From NCBI GenBank assembly GCA_965216025.1, contig CBDCEX010000015.1, positions 186,001-250,000 on the forward strand: 64,000 bases of DNA, read 5' to 3'. Position numbers and translations under genes: made by a program. The notes beneath the pieces were generated by a model, which saw only the letters and a program-made list of their open reading frames with translations, did no database searches and was not told the origin of the DNA. The DNA comes from JADFQT01 sp965216025. Lineage in GTDB: Bacteria > Chloroflexota > Dehalococcoidia > Lucifugimonadales > UBA3495. This document shows positions 1-9,256 of the stretch, one piece after another (position 1 is the stretch's first letter; the number at the start of each line of letters is the position of its first letter).

Positions 1-1
1 A

Positions 2-109
2 ATGTGCTTGATGGGATACCTTGGCTTCGGAATTGGCTACGTTCCCTCTGCCTTAGCTATGCTCGTCGGAACCTTTCTCCACTCGGCAGATGAGGATGCG
101 CGGGGTTAG
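2..109 (+). CDS. C-terminal scrap of a probable membrane protein
   Basis: An open frame entering from the left edge ends at a TAG at 107-109. The 35 residues contain a hydrophobic glycine/alanine-rich stretch (GYLGFGIGYVPSALAMLVG) that could be a transmembrane helix, then a short charged tail. The family is not recognisable and the gene may begin before the window. It could be chance coding. Confidence 0.3.
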   Translation: MCLMGYLGFGIGYVPSALAMLVGTFLHSADEDARG

Positions 110-764
110 GCCGGACTTCTTGGCGGAGGTCACTTGGCTTGAGGATGTGGTTTGGCGACTGGTGGAGGTGAACAGGTCGAAGGCGGCCTGAGGCGTATCA
201 GGCGCCCTGAGTTTTGGTGCAACGCTACCCGGAGCCCGGTTCAGAATCTCGGCGGAGTCGAGTGCAGTGGCTTGGTGGGGGGCAGCGGCTTGGTGGGGAG
301 AGATCCTCCTGGTTCCCTGACCATCCGGGTGGTCCACAGTTTTTCTGGGTCCTGGGCCCTGGGATTTCAGCCCTGGAAGGGCCGGTGGCCTGAGGAAAAG
401 TACTTTATGTATACGCGCGGGATTATTGAAAAAAAATTTGGAAATTTTTCAAAAAGCCTACTTGAGTGACCTGTTTTTCAACCTTTGGTCTAATTATTTC
501 GTATCTGTAATGAGTCCATTTTTAGAACAAACACTCAAGTAACAATACCAAAAAAATGACTACTAATGACTACTGGGGATACTAACAGCCAACAATGACG
601 AAGAATCGAAGGCGAGAGCCAAAAATGGGTTATTGATATAGGTAATCCGTCTCTACATATATAAGGGATCGAAACGATTTTCGACGGAGAGCCGGGATGA
701 AAAACCGGCGCGGAGTAGAGATAAGACGCTGCCAGCGGCATAAAACACAAAGACGTACCTATCT
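110..764. other. Intergenic stretch, no gene recognised
   Basis: The first half is GC-rich with short open frames on both strands that resemble nothing known. From about 400 the sequence turns AT-rich, with A and T runs around 425-460, as expected of a promoter or imported DNA upstream of the gene at 765. I see no hairpin-plus-T-run terminator that I would defend. Confidence 0.4.
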
Positions 765-1352
765 ATGGTTAGTGACCTCGACGTTTACGTGGCAACCTCT
801 ATGCGAGAACGTTCCGATTTTTTTACGATGGCAGATTTTTGCGACCGCGTCTTTTCTGATACCTCGTTGAGTCCGTTCAGTCTGAGGTATTTTGATCCCA
901 CACTCAGTGCAGCCGAGCATCACGAGGATAAAGGGCTAATCGAGTGTTTGATGGTGAAGCGCGCGAAGGTCCTCGTGCTACATGCCGGTACTAGAGATAG
1001 CTATGGAAAGGATGCCGAAGCTCCAATGGCCCTGAGCCTGGGGAAGCCGGTCATCATTCACGCTGACGAGGAATACAGGAGTAGATTCTTCAGAGACGTT
1101 CATCCCTTGTCCAGGCTAATAAATTTCGAAACAGGGGTGGCGATCGGGGCGATGGTTGCAACTTCATCTGAGGAAGTGATCGACTTGCTCAAACGTATTT
1201 TCGAGAACGACCTCGAATTCGAACTACAACATAACCATCCCAACTATTTGGTCCTGAAGGAAATTATCACCGGTTCAGTCGTTCGACTCCAAACCAGCGA
1301 TAACCTAATTCGGGAGACATTTTGGAACCATTACCACAGTAACGTCCGGTGA
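765..1352 (+). CDS. TIR / nucleoside-deoxyribosyltransferase-fold protein (putative defence gene)
   Basis: The 195-residue protein starts with a hydrophobic strand (DLDVYVATSMRER), has a second strand-like run (AKVLVLHAG), and then carries EAPMALSLGKPVIIHAD. That layout is typical of TIR, SLOG and nucleoside 2-deoxyribosyltransferase-like Rossmannoid domains, where the E-x-x-M-A-L-x-x-G-K-P-V helix/strand lines the nucleotide pocket. Such proteins cleave or bind NAD-like or nucleoside ligands. The last third is helical and unassigned. No clear Shine-Dalgarno precedes the ATG. The next genes are a methylase remnant and an OLD-type nuclease, so a role in phage defence is plausible. The exact family and catalytic activity are not established from sequence alone. 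Confidence 0.5.
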   Translation: MVSDLDVYVATSMRERSDFFTMADFCDRVFSDTSLSPFSLRYFDPTLSAAEHHEDKGLIECLMVKRAKVLVLHAGTRDSYGKDAEAPMALSLGKPVIIHADEEYRSRFFRDVHPLSRLINFETGVAIGAMVATSSEEVIDLLKRIFENDLEFELQHNHPNYLVLKEIITGSVVRLQTSDNLIRETFWNHYHSNVR

Positions 1353-1368
1353 AGTGATCACAACTTAG

Positions 1369-1635
1369 ACAATCGGCGCCCGCCACCTGCACAAGCACCT
1401 GTGGAAGCTGCCAATCCCAGGGTTCGACCCTGCGCAGGGACTGCACGTAACCATAGCCGAGGCCGGGGCAACAGCGGCAGCCAGTGCGCGGAAGAAGTTG
1501 GAGGAGCTCAGGGAACAGCGAGGTGACAAGCTGACCGTGACCATCGTGCGCCGGGAGCTACGCAAGTGGCTGCGCACCTCGGAGGAAGGAAGAACTGTGG
1601 AGACTGCCGTCGGAAGGGTGCTAACCGACGGCTAG
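1369..1635 (+). pseudogene. C-terminal fragment of a Type IIG/Eco57I-like DNA methylase
   Basis: This open frame has no suitable start and begins just after an in-frame stop. The 88 residues include RHLHKHLWKLPIPGFDP, followed by a helical segment with AEAGATAAASARKKLEELRE. This resembles the target-recognition/C-terminal part of Eco57I-like restriction-methylation enzymes (H-K-x-x-W-x-x-P-I-P-x-F-D-P). The catalytic NPPY region is missing, so it is a remnant. Its stop codon TAG lies inside the CTAG where MITE copy A inserted. The duplicated CTAG on the far side restores the same stop, so the MITE did not truncate it. Confidence 0.5.
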
Positions 1636-1810
1636 AAGTCTGGCCGGAAAGCCATTGGCTTGGTTTCGCGCTACGCCAACCAGACGTATTACAGTCGTAC
1701 ACGACATGCTAGTGTATGTAATACGTTTCACCAACCCTCTATTACATCGATAATCGACGTTAAGAAAACGGCGACTTGGGGAGAATCGGGGGTTCCGTCC
1801 GAGTTTCTAG
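1632..1810 (+). repeat. 171-bp CTAG-flanked MITE, copy A
   Basis: The body is 1636-1806, between CTAG at 1632-1635 and CTAG at 1807-1810. Left terminus AAGTCTGGCCGGAAA, right terminus (reverse complement) AAACTCGGACGGAAA. The interior is AT-rich and has no coding capacity. The same element occurs at 7798-7976, 32099-32277, 37637-37815, 39602-39778 and 41614-41790. This copy sits on the stop codon of the methylase remnant. Confidence 0.9.
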
Positions 1811-1916
1811 GAATCCGTGGGTAGCTTGGCGGGAGTTCGGGCCCGATCGGCCCCCCAATCTCCACACGATAATGTATCAACGCCACACTATTGCCAACTG
1901 AGCCTAGCTGGAGGTA

Positions 1917-3405
1917 ATGACGAGTATGAATCTACAGGCCATCTATGTAAGGTTTTACAGAGCCTTCAACTTCGACTATCTCCGGAAACAACACCCGAAG
2001 GCGACACCCAACGACTGGGACATTATGGATGATGGTGTATTCTACCCCTACATTACTCTTGACATAGATTCTGAAGTCACTGCAATTGTCGGTGCCAACG
2101 AGTCAGGTAAGAGTCAACTTCTTCAAGCGGTCGAATACGCACTGGGAGTAAGGAATCCAGCACCAGGAGACTTCTGTAGATATTCTGACTTCTTCACAGT
2201 CGCAGAAGCTATGCGGATTCCACACTTTGGGCTCCTCTTCGACAACGTTACGGATAAAGAGTCTCAAGCAATCTTGGGAACTGTGGGTTTATCAGATTAC
2301 TCTGCCATTTCCTCTTTCCGGGTGTTCCGAACCTCTGCTGACAAGGCGACTCTCTACATAGGCGAACAGGCACACGAAGTTACCGACCTTCCTACTTTAG
2401 CCAATACATTGCCGCGAGTTTTCCGAATCGATCCTCACCGTGCTATTCCAAACAGTGTACCAATCTCCTTCCTGGTTACAGAACATGGAGCGGAAGATGC
2501 GGAGTTGGGTATGTCACGCACCGACCGGTGGAAGGTTTTCAGCCCAATCGTCGACCACGCATCTGACATACTCGCCCAGCTCCAGGATTCTCCAGCCCTG
2601 GCGAGTACCTTGCAGTCCATCTTTGCAAGTGTCGCTGGTCCAGAGGTACTCAATAGCCAGCAGGCGGATGCTTACCGCAACCAACTGAACCTCGCCTACG
2701 ATCTTCTACTAACTGTTGGTGGCATACATCATTCGGCATTTGAGCAACTGCAGGTAGCTCTTCGCAATGACGACCAAGGACTAGCCAATGGCATTGTGGC
2801 TTCAATGAACGCTCAGCTGGAGAAGTCGCTCAATCTTGCAAAATGGTGGTCACAGGATCAGCGTTTCCGTTTGGCAATCACAGTCCGGGATTTTGACATT
2901 GTTTTCACCATCCGGGATCGTACCGGCAGCGAGTACTCGTTCGCTGAACGCAGTGATGGTCTAAAGTACTTTCTCAGCTACCTTGTCCAGTTCCTTGCTC
3001 ATGTGAGAGAACGAACCAGACCCGAGATTCTCTTGATGGACGAGCCGGATGCATATCTGTCCAACCAAGGTCAGCAGGACCTTCTGCGGGTTCTCCAAGA
3101 GTTCACCCGCGTGACTGACGACGCTCCGGGTGGTCAGGTAGTTTTCGTTACACACTCACCATTTCTGATAGATAAGAATCGCGCTGACCGTATACGAGTT
3201 CTTGATAAGGGTTCTGGTGAAGAAGGTGTACGTGTCGTACGAGATGTAGGCCGCAACCATTTTGAACCGCTGCGAACTGCATTGGGCGGGGTCGTAGGCG
3301 AAACAGCATTTATCGGTAACTGCAACCTGATGTTGGAGGGATTGGCAGATCAGATATATCTGGCAGGTATGTCGGAACTTCTGAGTCGAGAGGGTGTTCC
3401 TAGTA
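1917..3405 (+). pseudogene. OLD-family ATPase/TOPRIM nuclease, 5' part (interrupted by nested IS)
   Basis: N-terminal part of an OLD-family protein: an SMC/ABC-like ATPase fused to a TOPRIM nuclease, a class that includes GajA of Gabija and retron/phage-exclusion OLD proteins. Walker A is GANESGKSQ near residue 60, Walker B is PEILLMDEPDAYL near 375, and a D-loop/H-switch region reads VVFVTHSPFLID. The first TOPRIM glutamate (LMLEGLADQIYL) lies just before the break. At 3396-3405 the frame runs into a 10-bp target duplication (GTTCCTAGTA) and an ISAs1 element. Joining 1917-3405 to 6616-7622 gives one uninterrupted frame of 831 residues. The native junction reads ...EGVPST-QRLDLNRITL.... Confidence 0.85.
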
Positions 3406-4701
3406 CAGGGCCTTTTCATTCTCCTGCCTGGTAGGTAAAGCCCATCATGTCGAAAGCTTCGCTGAGATGGGCATTGTGGCGGCGTAGGGCAGCGGCTACG
3501 TTGGAATGCCCAGCCCGACGTACCAAGCTGATGACCAGGTTTCGCAGGCCCGCCAGCACCTGAGGGGCGGCCCCAGTGCGCACCTGAGAGCGGTCCTCGT
3601 CGAAGGTCACATCCCGTACCCAGTGGAGGCGGTTCTCGATGCCCCAGTGCCCACGGGAAAGGCTCAACAATCGCCTGGCATCGGCATCAGTGGCTGGGAG
3701 ACTGCTAATTGCATAGCTCACAGCCACCTGTTTCTTGCCCTTCACGACCCGCTCGCGCTCTAGCCGACACACCTGTTGCAGATGCGGCCACGCTTCCCCG
3801 ACCGTCCCAGCGCTGCCCACGTAGCCATTTAGCTCTGGGTCGGCCATCCCGTAGGCCCACAACTCTCGCCGCTCCAGCCGCCCATGACGCCGCTTTACTG
3901 GAGCATCGGCCCAGACCGTCAGCTTGGCCCATGACGCGTGCTCGCCACTCCGCTCGCCACTCCGCTGCTAGCCAGGGAGGTACGGTTGGGCCACCAGCCC
4001 TCTCAGTTCCTAGCAGGGGAAAAAGCCACCTCCAGGTCTCGGCGCAAGGTGGGCTGATTCTCTTTAACTGGCAGCAGATACTCTCCGCCGCCTGCCACAA
4101 TCTGCTCACAGACTTTCCGTTGGGTCAGTAAGGCATCAGCCACTACTACCCGACCCTTCAGGGGGTACCTGGCCCAATACTTCTTTGACCGCCGCCAATT
4201 CTTCCCCTTTGCCCGGCGCAGCTACCTGCGCCAGCACTGCCCCAGCGCGGCTAGCGTAGGCCGACACCAGATGGACCCCGGGTATCTCTTGGCCGTGGAC
4301 CCCTCGCAAGGTTTTCCCGTCCAGGGACAGGGGGTCATCCGCCTCTACCCCGCTATTTGCCAGCCAGTTGCCGACTTCTGCCTCAAAGGCCGCCACGTCC
4401 AGGCCCTTGAACACCCGGTGGAGGGTGGCCACGCAGGGTGTCTTCTCCTGGCTGAACCCCAAAAGCTGCGCCGTAGCACCCCCTTGGTCCCGCCCCCATT
4501 GAGCTATGGCGTATAAGCTGCGGGCGCCGCACAGCATGGCACAGGTGGCCAAGGCCAGGATCGCCCCCAAAGAGTGGCGTCGCCCTTGGCTACTCCGGAA
4601 GTCAGGCACCAAATCCAGCGTTTCTCTCAAAGTCATCATCCTCCCCTCCCGCTTAAACTGGTAATAATTTTATACTATTTTGAGAAAATGAAAAGGCCCT
4701 G
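3406..4701 (-). mobile_element. ISAs1-family insertion sequence
   Basis: A 1296-bp element with 15-bp perfect inverted repeats: CAGGGCCTTTTCATT at 3406-3420 and its complement at 4687-4701. It is flanked by GTTCCTAGTA (3396-3405) on the left. On the right is the same sequence with an IS1182 element inserted into it: GTTC at 4702-4705, CTAG at 4706-4709, then after IS1182 CTAG-TA at 6610-6615. The order of events is therefore ISAs1 first (10-bp duplication), IS1182 second. Confidence 0.85.
3416..4639 (-). pseudogene. ISAs1-family transposase, frameshifted
   Basis: The N-terminal part (4136-4639) begins MMTLRETLDLVPDFRSSQGR and contains the DDE start SLDGKTLRG, both typical of ISAs1/H-repeat transposases. 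The C-terminal part (3416-3862) carries SRGHWGIENRLHWVRDVTFD with the last catalytic glutamate. Coding between them continues in a different frame (3705-4109), so at least two frameshifts separate the parts. The transposase should be inactive in cis. Confidence 0.85.
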
Positions 4702-4709
4702 GTTCCTAG

Positions 4710-6609
4710 AGGATCGGCCGAAAAGTACCCTGATCCAGGCTAGTCCGATATAATGGGCAGGAGAATTTAATGGGTGTGGGAGGCAGGGGATGCTGGGAAA
4801 ACGCTCTAAACAGCTGGGGTTCCTGGAAGCGGACCATCTCTACCTGGACTATGTGGGCCGCGGCTCCTTCTACGGCTTCCTGGCCTCCCTGCGGGGTCAG
4901 CTATTTCGAGACGAAGACTTCGCCGAACTGTATTGCCCGGACAATGGCCGGGATAGCGTGCCGCCCAGTCTGGTGGCCACCGCGCTGTTGCTACAGGCCT
5001 ACGACAAAGTGAGCGACCTGGAAGCCAAGCAGAGGGCGGATTTCGATATCCGGTGGAAGGTGGCGTTGGGAATTGAGGTGGAGGACCGTCCCTTTGCCAA
5101 GAGCACCCTGCAACTGTTTCGAGCCCAGCTGATCCTCCACGACCGGGTGCGGTCCGTCTTTCAGCGCAGCCTCCAATTCGCCCGGCAGACCGGCTGCCTG
5201 AAAGGACGGCGGATGAAGGTGGCGGTGGACACTACCTACATTCTGGGCCGGGGAGCGGTCAAGGACACCTACAACCTGCTGGCCGACGGCATAGTCCAGG
5301 TGGTCAGGGCACTGGCCCACCTGGATGGGACCCGGGCCGAGGAGTGGGCCTTGAGACACGGCCTGGAGCTTTACTTTGGCTCCAGTGTGAAGGGAGAGGC
5401 GGGGATTGACTGGGACAACAAGAAAGAGCGGCAAGCCTTACTGCAGAAGATAGTAGCCGATGCCGATGGGGTATTGGAACTGGCCCGTCAGGCCCAAGGT
5501 AGATTTCCCGCAGATAGTCCTGAGCGCCAGGCTATTGGAGAAGCAGCGGAACTCTTGGGGCAACTCCTCTTGCAAGATGTGGAACGGCAGGAGGATGGTC
5601 CGGCCCGGAAGGATGGCGTAAGCCGGGACCGGGTCCCTTCGGCGCACGACCCGGAGATGCGCCATGGGCGCAAAAGCAGCAGCAAACGCTTCGACGGACA
5701 TAAGGCTGCCGTGGTGGTGGATACCGATTCCCAACTAGTGACCGCGGTAGATATCCTGCCCGGCAATGCCGGTGACAACACCGGAGTCCTGGAACTGGTG
5801 GAGCAGAGTGAAGAGAACACGGGCATAGCTGTGGAGGAGACCATTGGGGATGCGGCCTATGGGGATGGCGGGACGCGGCAGGCCTTTGCCGATGCCGGTC
5901 GGACGCTAATAGCCAAGGTGCCGGGTCGTCCCAGAAAAGACCACTTCCCCAAGGAAGACTTCCAGATCGACCTGACGGCTGGCGCCTGCACCTGCCCGGC
6001 CGGGCAGGTCACCCACACGCTACGTACCATGGGCAACCGGACCAACCGGTTGGGTCAGACCTACCCGGCCCAGAGTTTTCAATTCGACCCGGCGGTCTGT
6101 GGCGTATGCCCGCTGCGAGACCAATGCATTGCCAGCAGCAAGGGCAAAGGCCGTACGGTGACTCTCCACCCTCAGGAAGCTCTCACTCTGCAACAAGCCC
6201 GGGCCTTCCAGCAGAGTGAGAGCTTCGCCGAATACCACAGCCGGCGGCAGGTGGTCGAGCATCGCCTGGCTCGGCTGGTTCAACTGGGGGTCCGCCAATC
6301 TCGCTACTTTGGCCGGACCAAGACCCTTTATCAGCTACTCCTGGCCGCCACGGTGGCCAACCTGACCCTGGTGGCTACCAGGATGGGGATGATGTCCCAG
6401 GCTTCAGGCTCCTCCCCCAATAAACCAGAGAATAGACCGGACCGGCTCGCCGCCGGAGCCTGCCCTGAGTTCGCCACCGGGTCGCCCATCGTTACCGCCC
6501 AATTCATATTGGTCGCTGCCAGCTGGGCCGCCCTTAGTCTCAGACCTGGCCCAGTCCACTGGTTAACCTCCGCCTCATCTCGTCACAGCAGGGCTTTTCA
6601 GCCGGGTTT
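4710..6609 (+). mobile_element. IS1182-family insertion sequence, copy 1
   Basis: A 1900-bp body lies between CTAG (4706-4709) and CTAG (6610-6613). Left end AGGATCGGCCGAAAAG, right end (complement) AAACCCGGCTGAAAAG. It is nested in the target duplication of the ISAs1 element. A near-identical inverted copy lies at 56116-58012. Confidence 0.9.
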
Positions 6610-6613
6610 CTAG
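4790..6613 (+). CDS. IS1182-family transposase (copy 1)
   Basis: Full-length 607-residue DDE transposase. The N-terminal DUF772-like domain (YLDYVGRGSFYGFLASLRGQ) is followed by the first catalytic aspartate in KVAVDTTYILG and the second in VDILPGNAGDNTG. A cysteine-rich zinc segment (CTCPAG ... CGVCPLRDQC) precedes the final catalytic region (EYHSRRQVVEHRLARLVQLG). The stop codon is the TAG of the CTAG target duplication, so the target DNA completes the gene. It differs from copy 2 by a few substitutions and one codon (ALTLQQ here, ALLQQ there). It looks intact and probably active. Confidence 0.92.
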   Translation: MLGKRSKQLGFLEADHLYLDYVGRGSFYGFLASLRGQLFRDEDFAELYCPDNGRDSVPPSLVATALLLQAYDKVSDLEAKQRADFDIRWKVALGIEVEDRPFAKSTLQLFRAQLILHDRVRSVFQRSLQFARQTGCLKGRRMKVAVDTTYILGRGAVKDTYNLLADGIVQVVRALAHLDGTRAEEWALRHGLELYFGSSVKGEAGIDWDNKKERQALLQKIVADADGVLELARQAQGRFPADSPERQAIGEAAELLGQLLLQDVERQEDGPARKDGVSRDRVPSAHDPEMRHGRKSSSKRFDGHKAAVVVDTDSQLVTAVDILPGNAGDNTGVLELVEQSEENTGIAVEETIGDAAYGDGGTRQAFADAGRTLIAKVPGRPRKDHFPKEDFQIDLTAGACTCPAGQVTHTLRTMGNRTNRLGQTYPAQSFQFDPAVCGVCPLRDQCIASSKGKGRTVTLHPQEALTLQQARAFQQSESFAEYHSRRQVVEHRLARLVQLGVRQSRYFGRTKTLYQLLLAATVANLTLVATRMGMMSQASGSSPNKPENRPDRLAAGACPEFATGSPIVTAQFILVAASWAALSLRPGPVHWLTSASSRHSRAFQPGF

Positions 6614-7622
6614 TACCCAACGTCTTGACTTGAACCGGATCACCTTAGTCCCGGCAGGTTCTGCTAGCCATGTGCCCTACATGACATTTCTAGCTCGTGG
6701 TCGAGATACCAATAAGCCCGCAGTCATTGTTTTGCTCGACGGAGACCAAGAAGGGGACCGTGCCGCAAAGGCTCTACTGCGGGTCGGCCCACACAACAAG
6801 CAACTCATTCGGCCAGAATACGTAGCGCAAATCAAGCCTGACACGTTTCCATGCGTTACAAGCGACCGACCTAGTGGACCATTGGATATTGAGGACCTCG
6901 TCCCGATAGAAGTCGCTCTGGAAGCTGCGAAACGGTACCTAATCGAGATGGGCATGGAGATTCCCGCAAATCTACCAACGGTACATATCATAAGGGAATC
7001 TTTGTCGGAATCCGTGGGCGTCTTCAAGGCAATACAAGAGGGGCTTGGCAACACAGGGTGCGAACTTCACCTTGAGAAGATCGGGTTCGCTCGCCATGCT
7101 ATCGCTGCGTGCTCAGGGAGCAACAGTGAATCCGCGGCGAAGATGCGCACTCGATTCGCGGCACTCTTGGCCGAGTTGACTAGCTTGCAACGCACGGCTG
7201 AACGTGAGCGTGAGTTTGAATCCATCGCTGCCCGTGTCGACCGAGAGAAGACAACTTTTTCGAGGGATCGGCTTCCGACTGCAAGAAAGGCAGATGTCGC
7301 CATGCTGCTTGAAAGGATTGAGTCTGTCGTTGACTCATCGGTGGAGGGCGACGCTCTGCTGATCGAGATCAGACGAATCAGACAGGATTCCGAATTGCAT
7401 CAAGACTTGGGTGATCAGATAGTCGACAAGGACGCGGTGAAAGGGCGGCTCGAAAGGCTAAAGTACGCCGAACTGCTTGCGTCTCAGTCTGGGTCCGGGA
7501 ATCAGGTTACAGACTTACTGCCAGCGGTTGATTCTGGGCACCCACAAACAAGCGTCAACGAAGATGGCGCGGTCGAGAATGCGGCCGAGGGGGCCCTCAC
7601 CGACCAAGAGGGGGCGTCGTGA
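6614..7622 (+). pseudogene. OLD-family nuclease, 3' part (rest of TOPRIM and C-terminus)
   Basis: Continuation of the interrupted gene from 3405. Reading from 6616 in the restored frame gives QRLDLNRITLVPAGSASHVPYMTFL, then the metal-binding TOPRIM motif VIVLLDGDQEGDRAAKALL. A long helical C-terminal region with low-complexity acidic/serine stretches follows. The reading frame ends TGATG at 7620-7624, where an ATG overlaps the stop. That is the usual sign of a translationally coupled second gene, such as the UvrD-like partner in Gabija-type pairs. Only a few codons of any partner remain before IS3-derived sequence. Alone, this half could not act because the TOPRIM site is split. Confidence 0.85.
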
Positions 7623-7646
7623 TGAGTACAAATCCATTCGTAACCG

Positions 7647-7797
7647 GGTCGCCAGCTGGGCCACCGTCTTCTCGCCCTTCACCACCTCCAAAGCCACCCT
7701 GGCTTTAAAAGCCGGACTGTGTTTTCTGCGTCCTTTAGACATATCCCACTCCCCCCGACAGCTACCACCACCCTTAGTTTGGGAGCAGAACTCTCGC
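7647..7797 (-). pseudogene. IS3-family OrfA, N-terminal fragment
   Basis: On the minus strand from an ATG at 7742 the sequence reads MSKGRRKHSPAFKARVALEV and continues VKGEKTVAQLATR. This is the start of the helix-turn-helix OrfA of IS3-family elements. A GGGGGGA ribosome-binding stretch precedes it. Similarity stops near 7647, where the tail of the OLD operon begins. The other side runs into MITE copy B. Only the left end of the IS remains. Confidence 0.7.
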
Positions 7798-7976
7798 CTA
7801 GAAACTCGGACGGAAACCCCGATTCTCCCCAAGCCGTCGTTTTCTTAACGTCGATTATAGATGTAACAGTTGGTTATTGAAACGTATTACATATGCTATC
7901 ATACCGCATAAGACTGGAATACGTCTGCTCGGCGTAGCGCGAAACCCGGCCAATGGCTTTCCGGCCAGACCTCTAG
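7798..7976 (-). repeat. 171-bp CTAG-flanked MITE, copy B
   Basis: The body is 7802-7972, inverted relative to copy A, between CTAG at 7798-7801 and 7973-7976. As with copy A, the CTAG on its right coincides with a gene's stop codon (minus strand TAG of the nuclease pseudogene). Confidence 0.9.
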
Positions 7977-8259
7977 CTACTTGTCAGATTTTCCGGGTCA
8001 ACCTCAGATTCCAAGGCACCCAAATCACTCAACACTTTGTCCAATCGATTGGCGAGCACGTCGATATTCGCGGCGGCGTCTTCGAGAGTGATCGCCCACA
8101 CCTTGGAACCGGGACTTGATACATCGTGAACAAAGATGTCATCGGCGAACAGATCCGCCCAATTCTCCAGAACCTCCCGGAGATTTGTTGGAAGACTTTC
8201 AAAAAAGTTGGGAGACCAGTTGCCCGCACCAAAGCAACAGTTCCCTGATAGTCTGATAT

Positions 8260-8331
8260 TCACCCCCGGAGGATAGAGCCAGGCAACGGCAACCGGGGAC
8301 CTCCGGGATGGTGTGTGACACCTAATGGTGA
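8260..8331 (+). repeat. Hairpin (RPE-like) element, copy 1, in frame inside a gene
   Basis: CCGGAGG (8266-8272) pairs with CCTCCGG (8300-8306). GGTGT (8310-8314) pairs with ACACC (8318-8322) over a GTG loop. TCACC (8260-8264) can pair with GGTGA (8327-8331) to close the structure. On the minus strand the element is read without a stop as about 23 extra codons (including HTPSRRSPVAVAWLYPPG) between GNAGV and NIRLSG of the nuclease-like protein. Confidence 0.6.
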
Positions 8332-8353
8332 CGCCGGCATTACCCCAATATAA

Positions 8354-8442
8354 GGACCCATTCCGGCCGGAGGATAGAGCCAGGCAACGGCAACCGGGGA
8401 GCCTCCGGGATGGTGTGTGACACCTAATGGGACCCATTCCGG
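8354..8442 (+). repeat. Hairpin (RPE-like) element, copy 2, with 13-bp flanking direct repeats
   Basis: Same two hairpins as copy 1 (8367-8373 with 8402-8408; 8412-8416 with 8420-8424). The outer stem is different: CCCATT (8357-8362) with AATGGG (8426-8431). GGACCCATTCCGG occurs on both sides (8354-8366 and 8430-8442), as a target duplication would. Deleting 76 bp joins ESRNGS to LYWGNAG in one frame. Confidence 0.6.
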
Positions 8443-9256
8443 CTTTCCGATACTTTAAGGAGAAGATTGGCTGCCTCCCTGACATCTGGACTGGGCATCC
8501 GGTCAAGGAATTCTTCTCGATTGAATTGCTTGCTGTTGCTCCTAGATGTTGCCGACCGGACTGCCGTTGCGGCTGTTCGTCCTATGACCTTCGGAACCAA
8601 TGTCTGTCCCGAATCTCCTAGGAACTGCTTTATTTCTACTGCCAGTACTTCAATTCCGGGCATCTGTTCGTTCAGGAATTCTACAACCCGAGTTAGTTCA
8701 TCGGGTATCCCGTCTGCGACGAAGAGCAGGCGCAGCCGAGCTGCTCGCAGGTTGGTTTCCACTAGTTGCCAAAACTCGTCGGCGTCTGGGTCCTCATCCG
8801 TTTGCAACAGTTCGGCTAAAACATTGTTCGAGTCTTGCCCGGCGGAGGTCGTGCGTTCTTCAAATACTCGGCGAATGTCGCCGGCGCTCCAGGTATGGCG
8901 GGCGTGGGCGGCATAGTCCAACATCTGGCCGACGATGGCGCGGCGGACGTTTGACTACTCGGGCTTATTTCCGAATTCTCCGAGCGTTTGACTTCCACTA
9001 GGGTGGGAATGGCGTCTTGGTCAATGAGCAGATGGTCCAGGGCCCAACGATTGCCGCCACCTATAATGTCCGAGATTCCCTGTTCCCGATTAACCAGGAT
9101 CCACCGGCGCGGGTTGTCGGGATCTATCTGCTGGCCTGAAAGCAACTCAGGGTGGTCTGCGACCAGTTGTTGAAGGACGTCTTCCAAGTCGAATTTCTGT
9201 TCGCGCATCGCCTCAAGTTGACCATCGTTTTTCAGAATGTAGATTTCATCGGTCAA

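Larger units (their letters stand above)
7973..9256 (-). pseudogene. PD-(D/E)XK nuclease-like protein, broken by a frameshift and hairpin repeats
   Basis: The N-terminus (MTDEIYILKNDGQLEAMREQ from 9256) leads to a nuclease core with DHLLIDQDAIPTLVEVKRSE, i.e. D-x(n)-E-x-K. A frameshift near 8955 separates this from the continuation RRAIVGQMLDYAAHARHTW in another frame (8424-8924). Past residue 290 the frame meets two copies of a 60-70 bp hairpin element (8260-8442). The downstream one on the coding strand is readable in frame; the upstream one adds 76 bp and a stop. The last part (ESLPTNLREVLENWADLFAD ... VDPENLTSS) resumes to the stop in CTAG at 7973-7975. Related proteins are found next to restriction genes. 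The function of the intact form is inferred as DNA cleavage. Confidence 0.65.

Noticed and set aside
8266..8442. HDV-like ribozyme reading of the hairpin repeat
   Set aside because: The closing AAUGGG and two stems superficially recall HDV-type folds, but the nested double pseudoknot and catalytic cytosine context could not be drawn; a simple two-hairpin element is safer.
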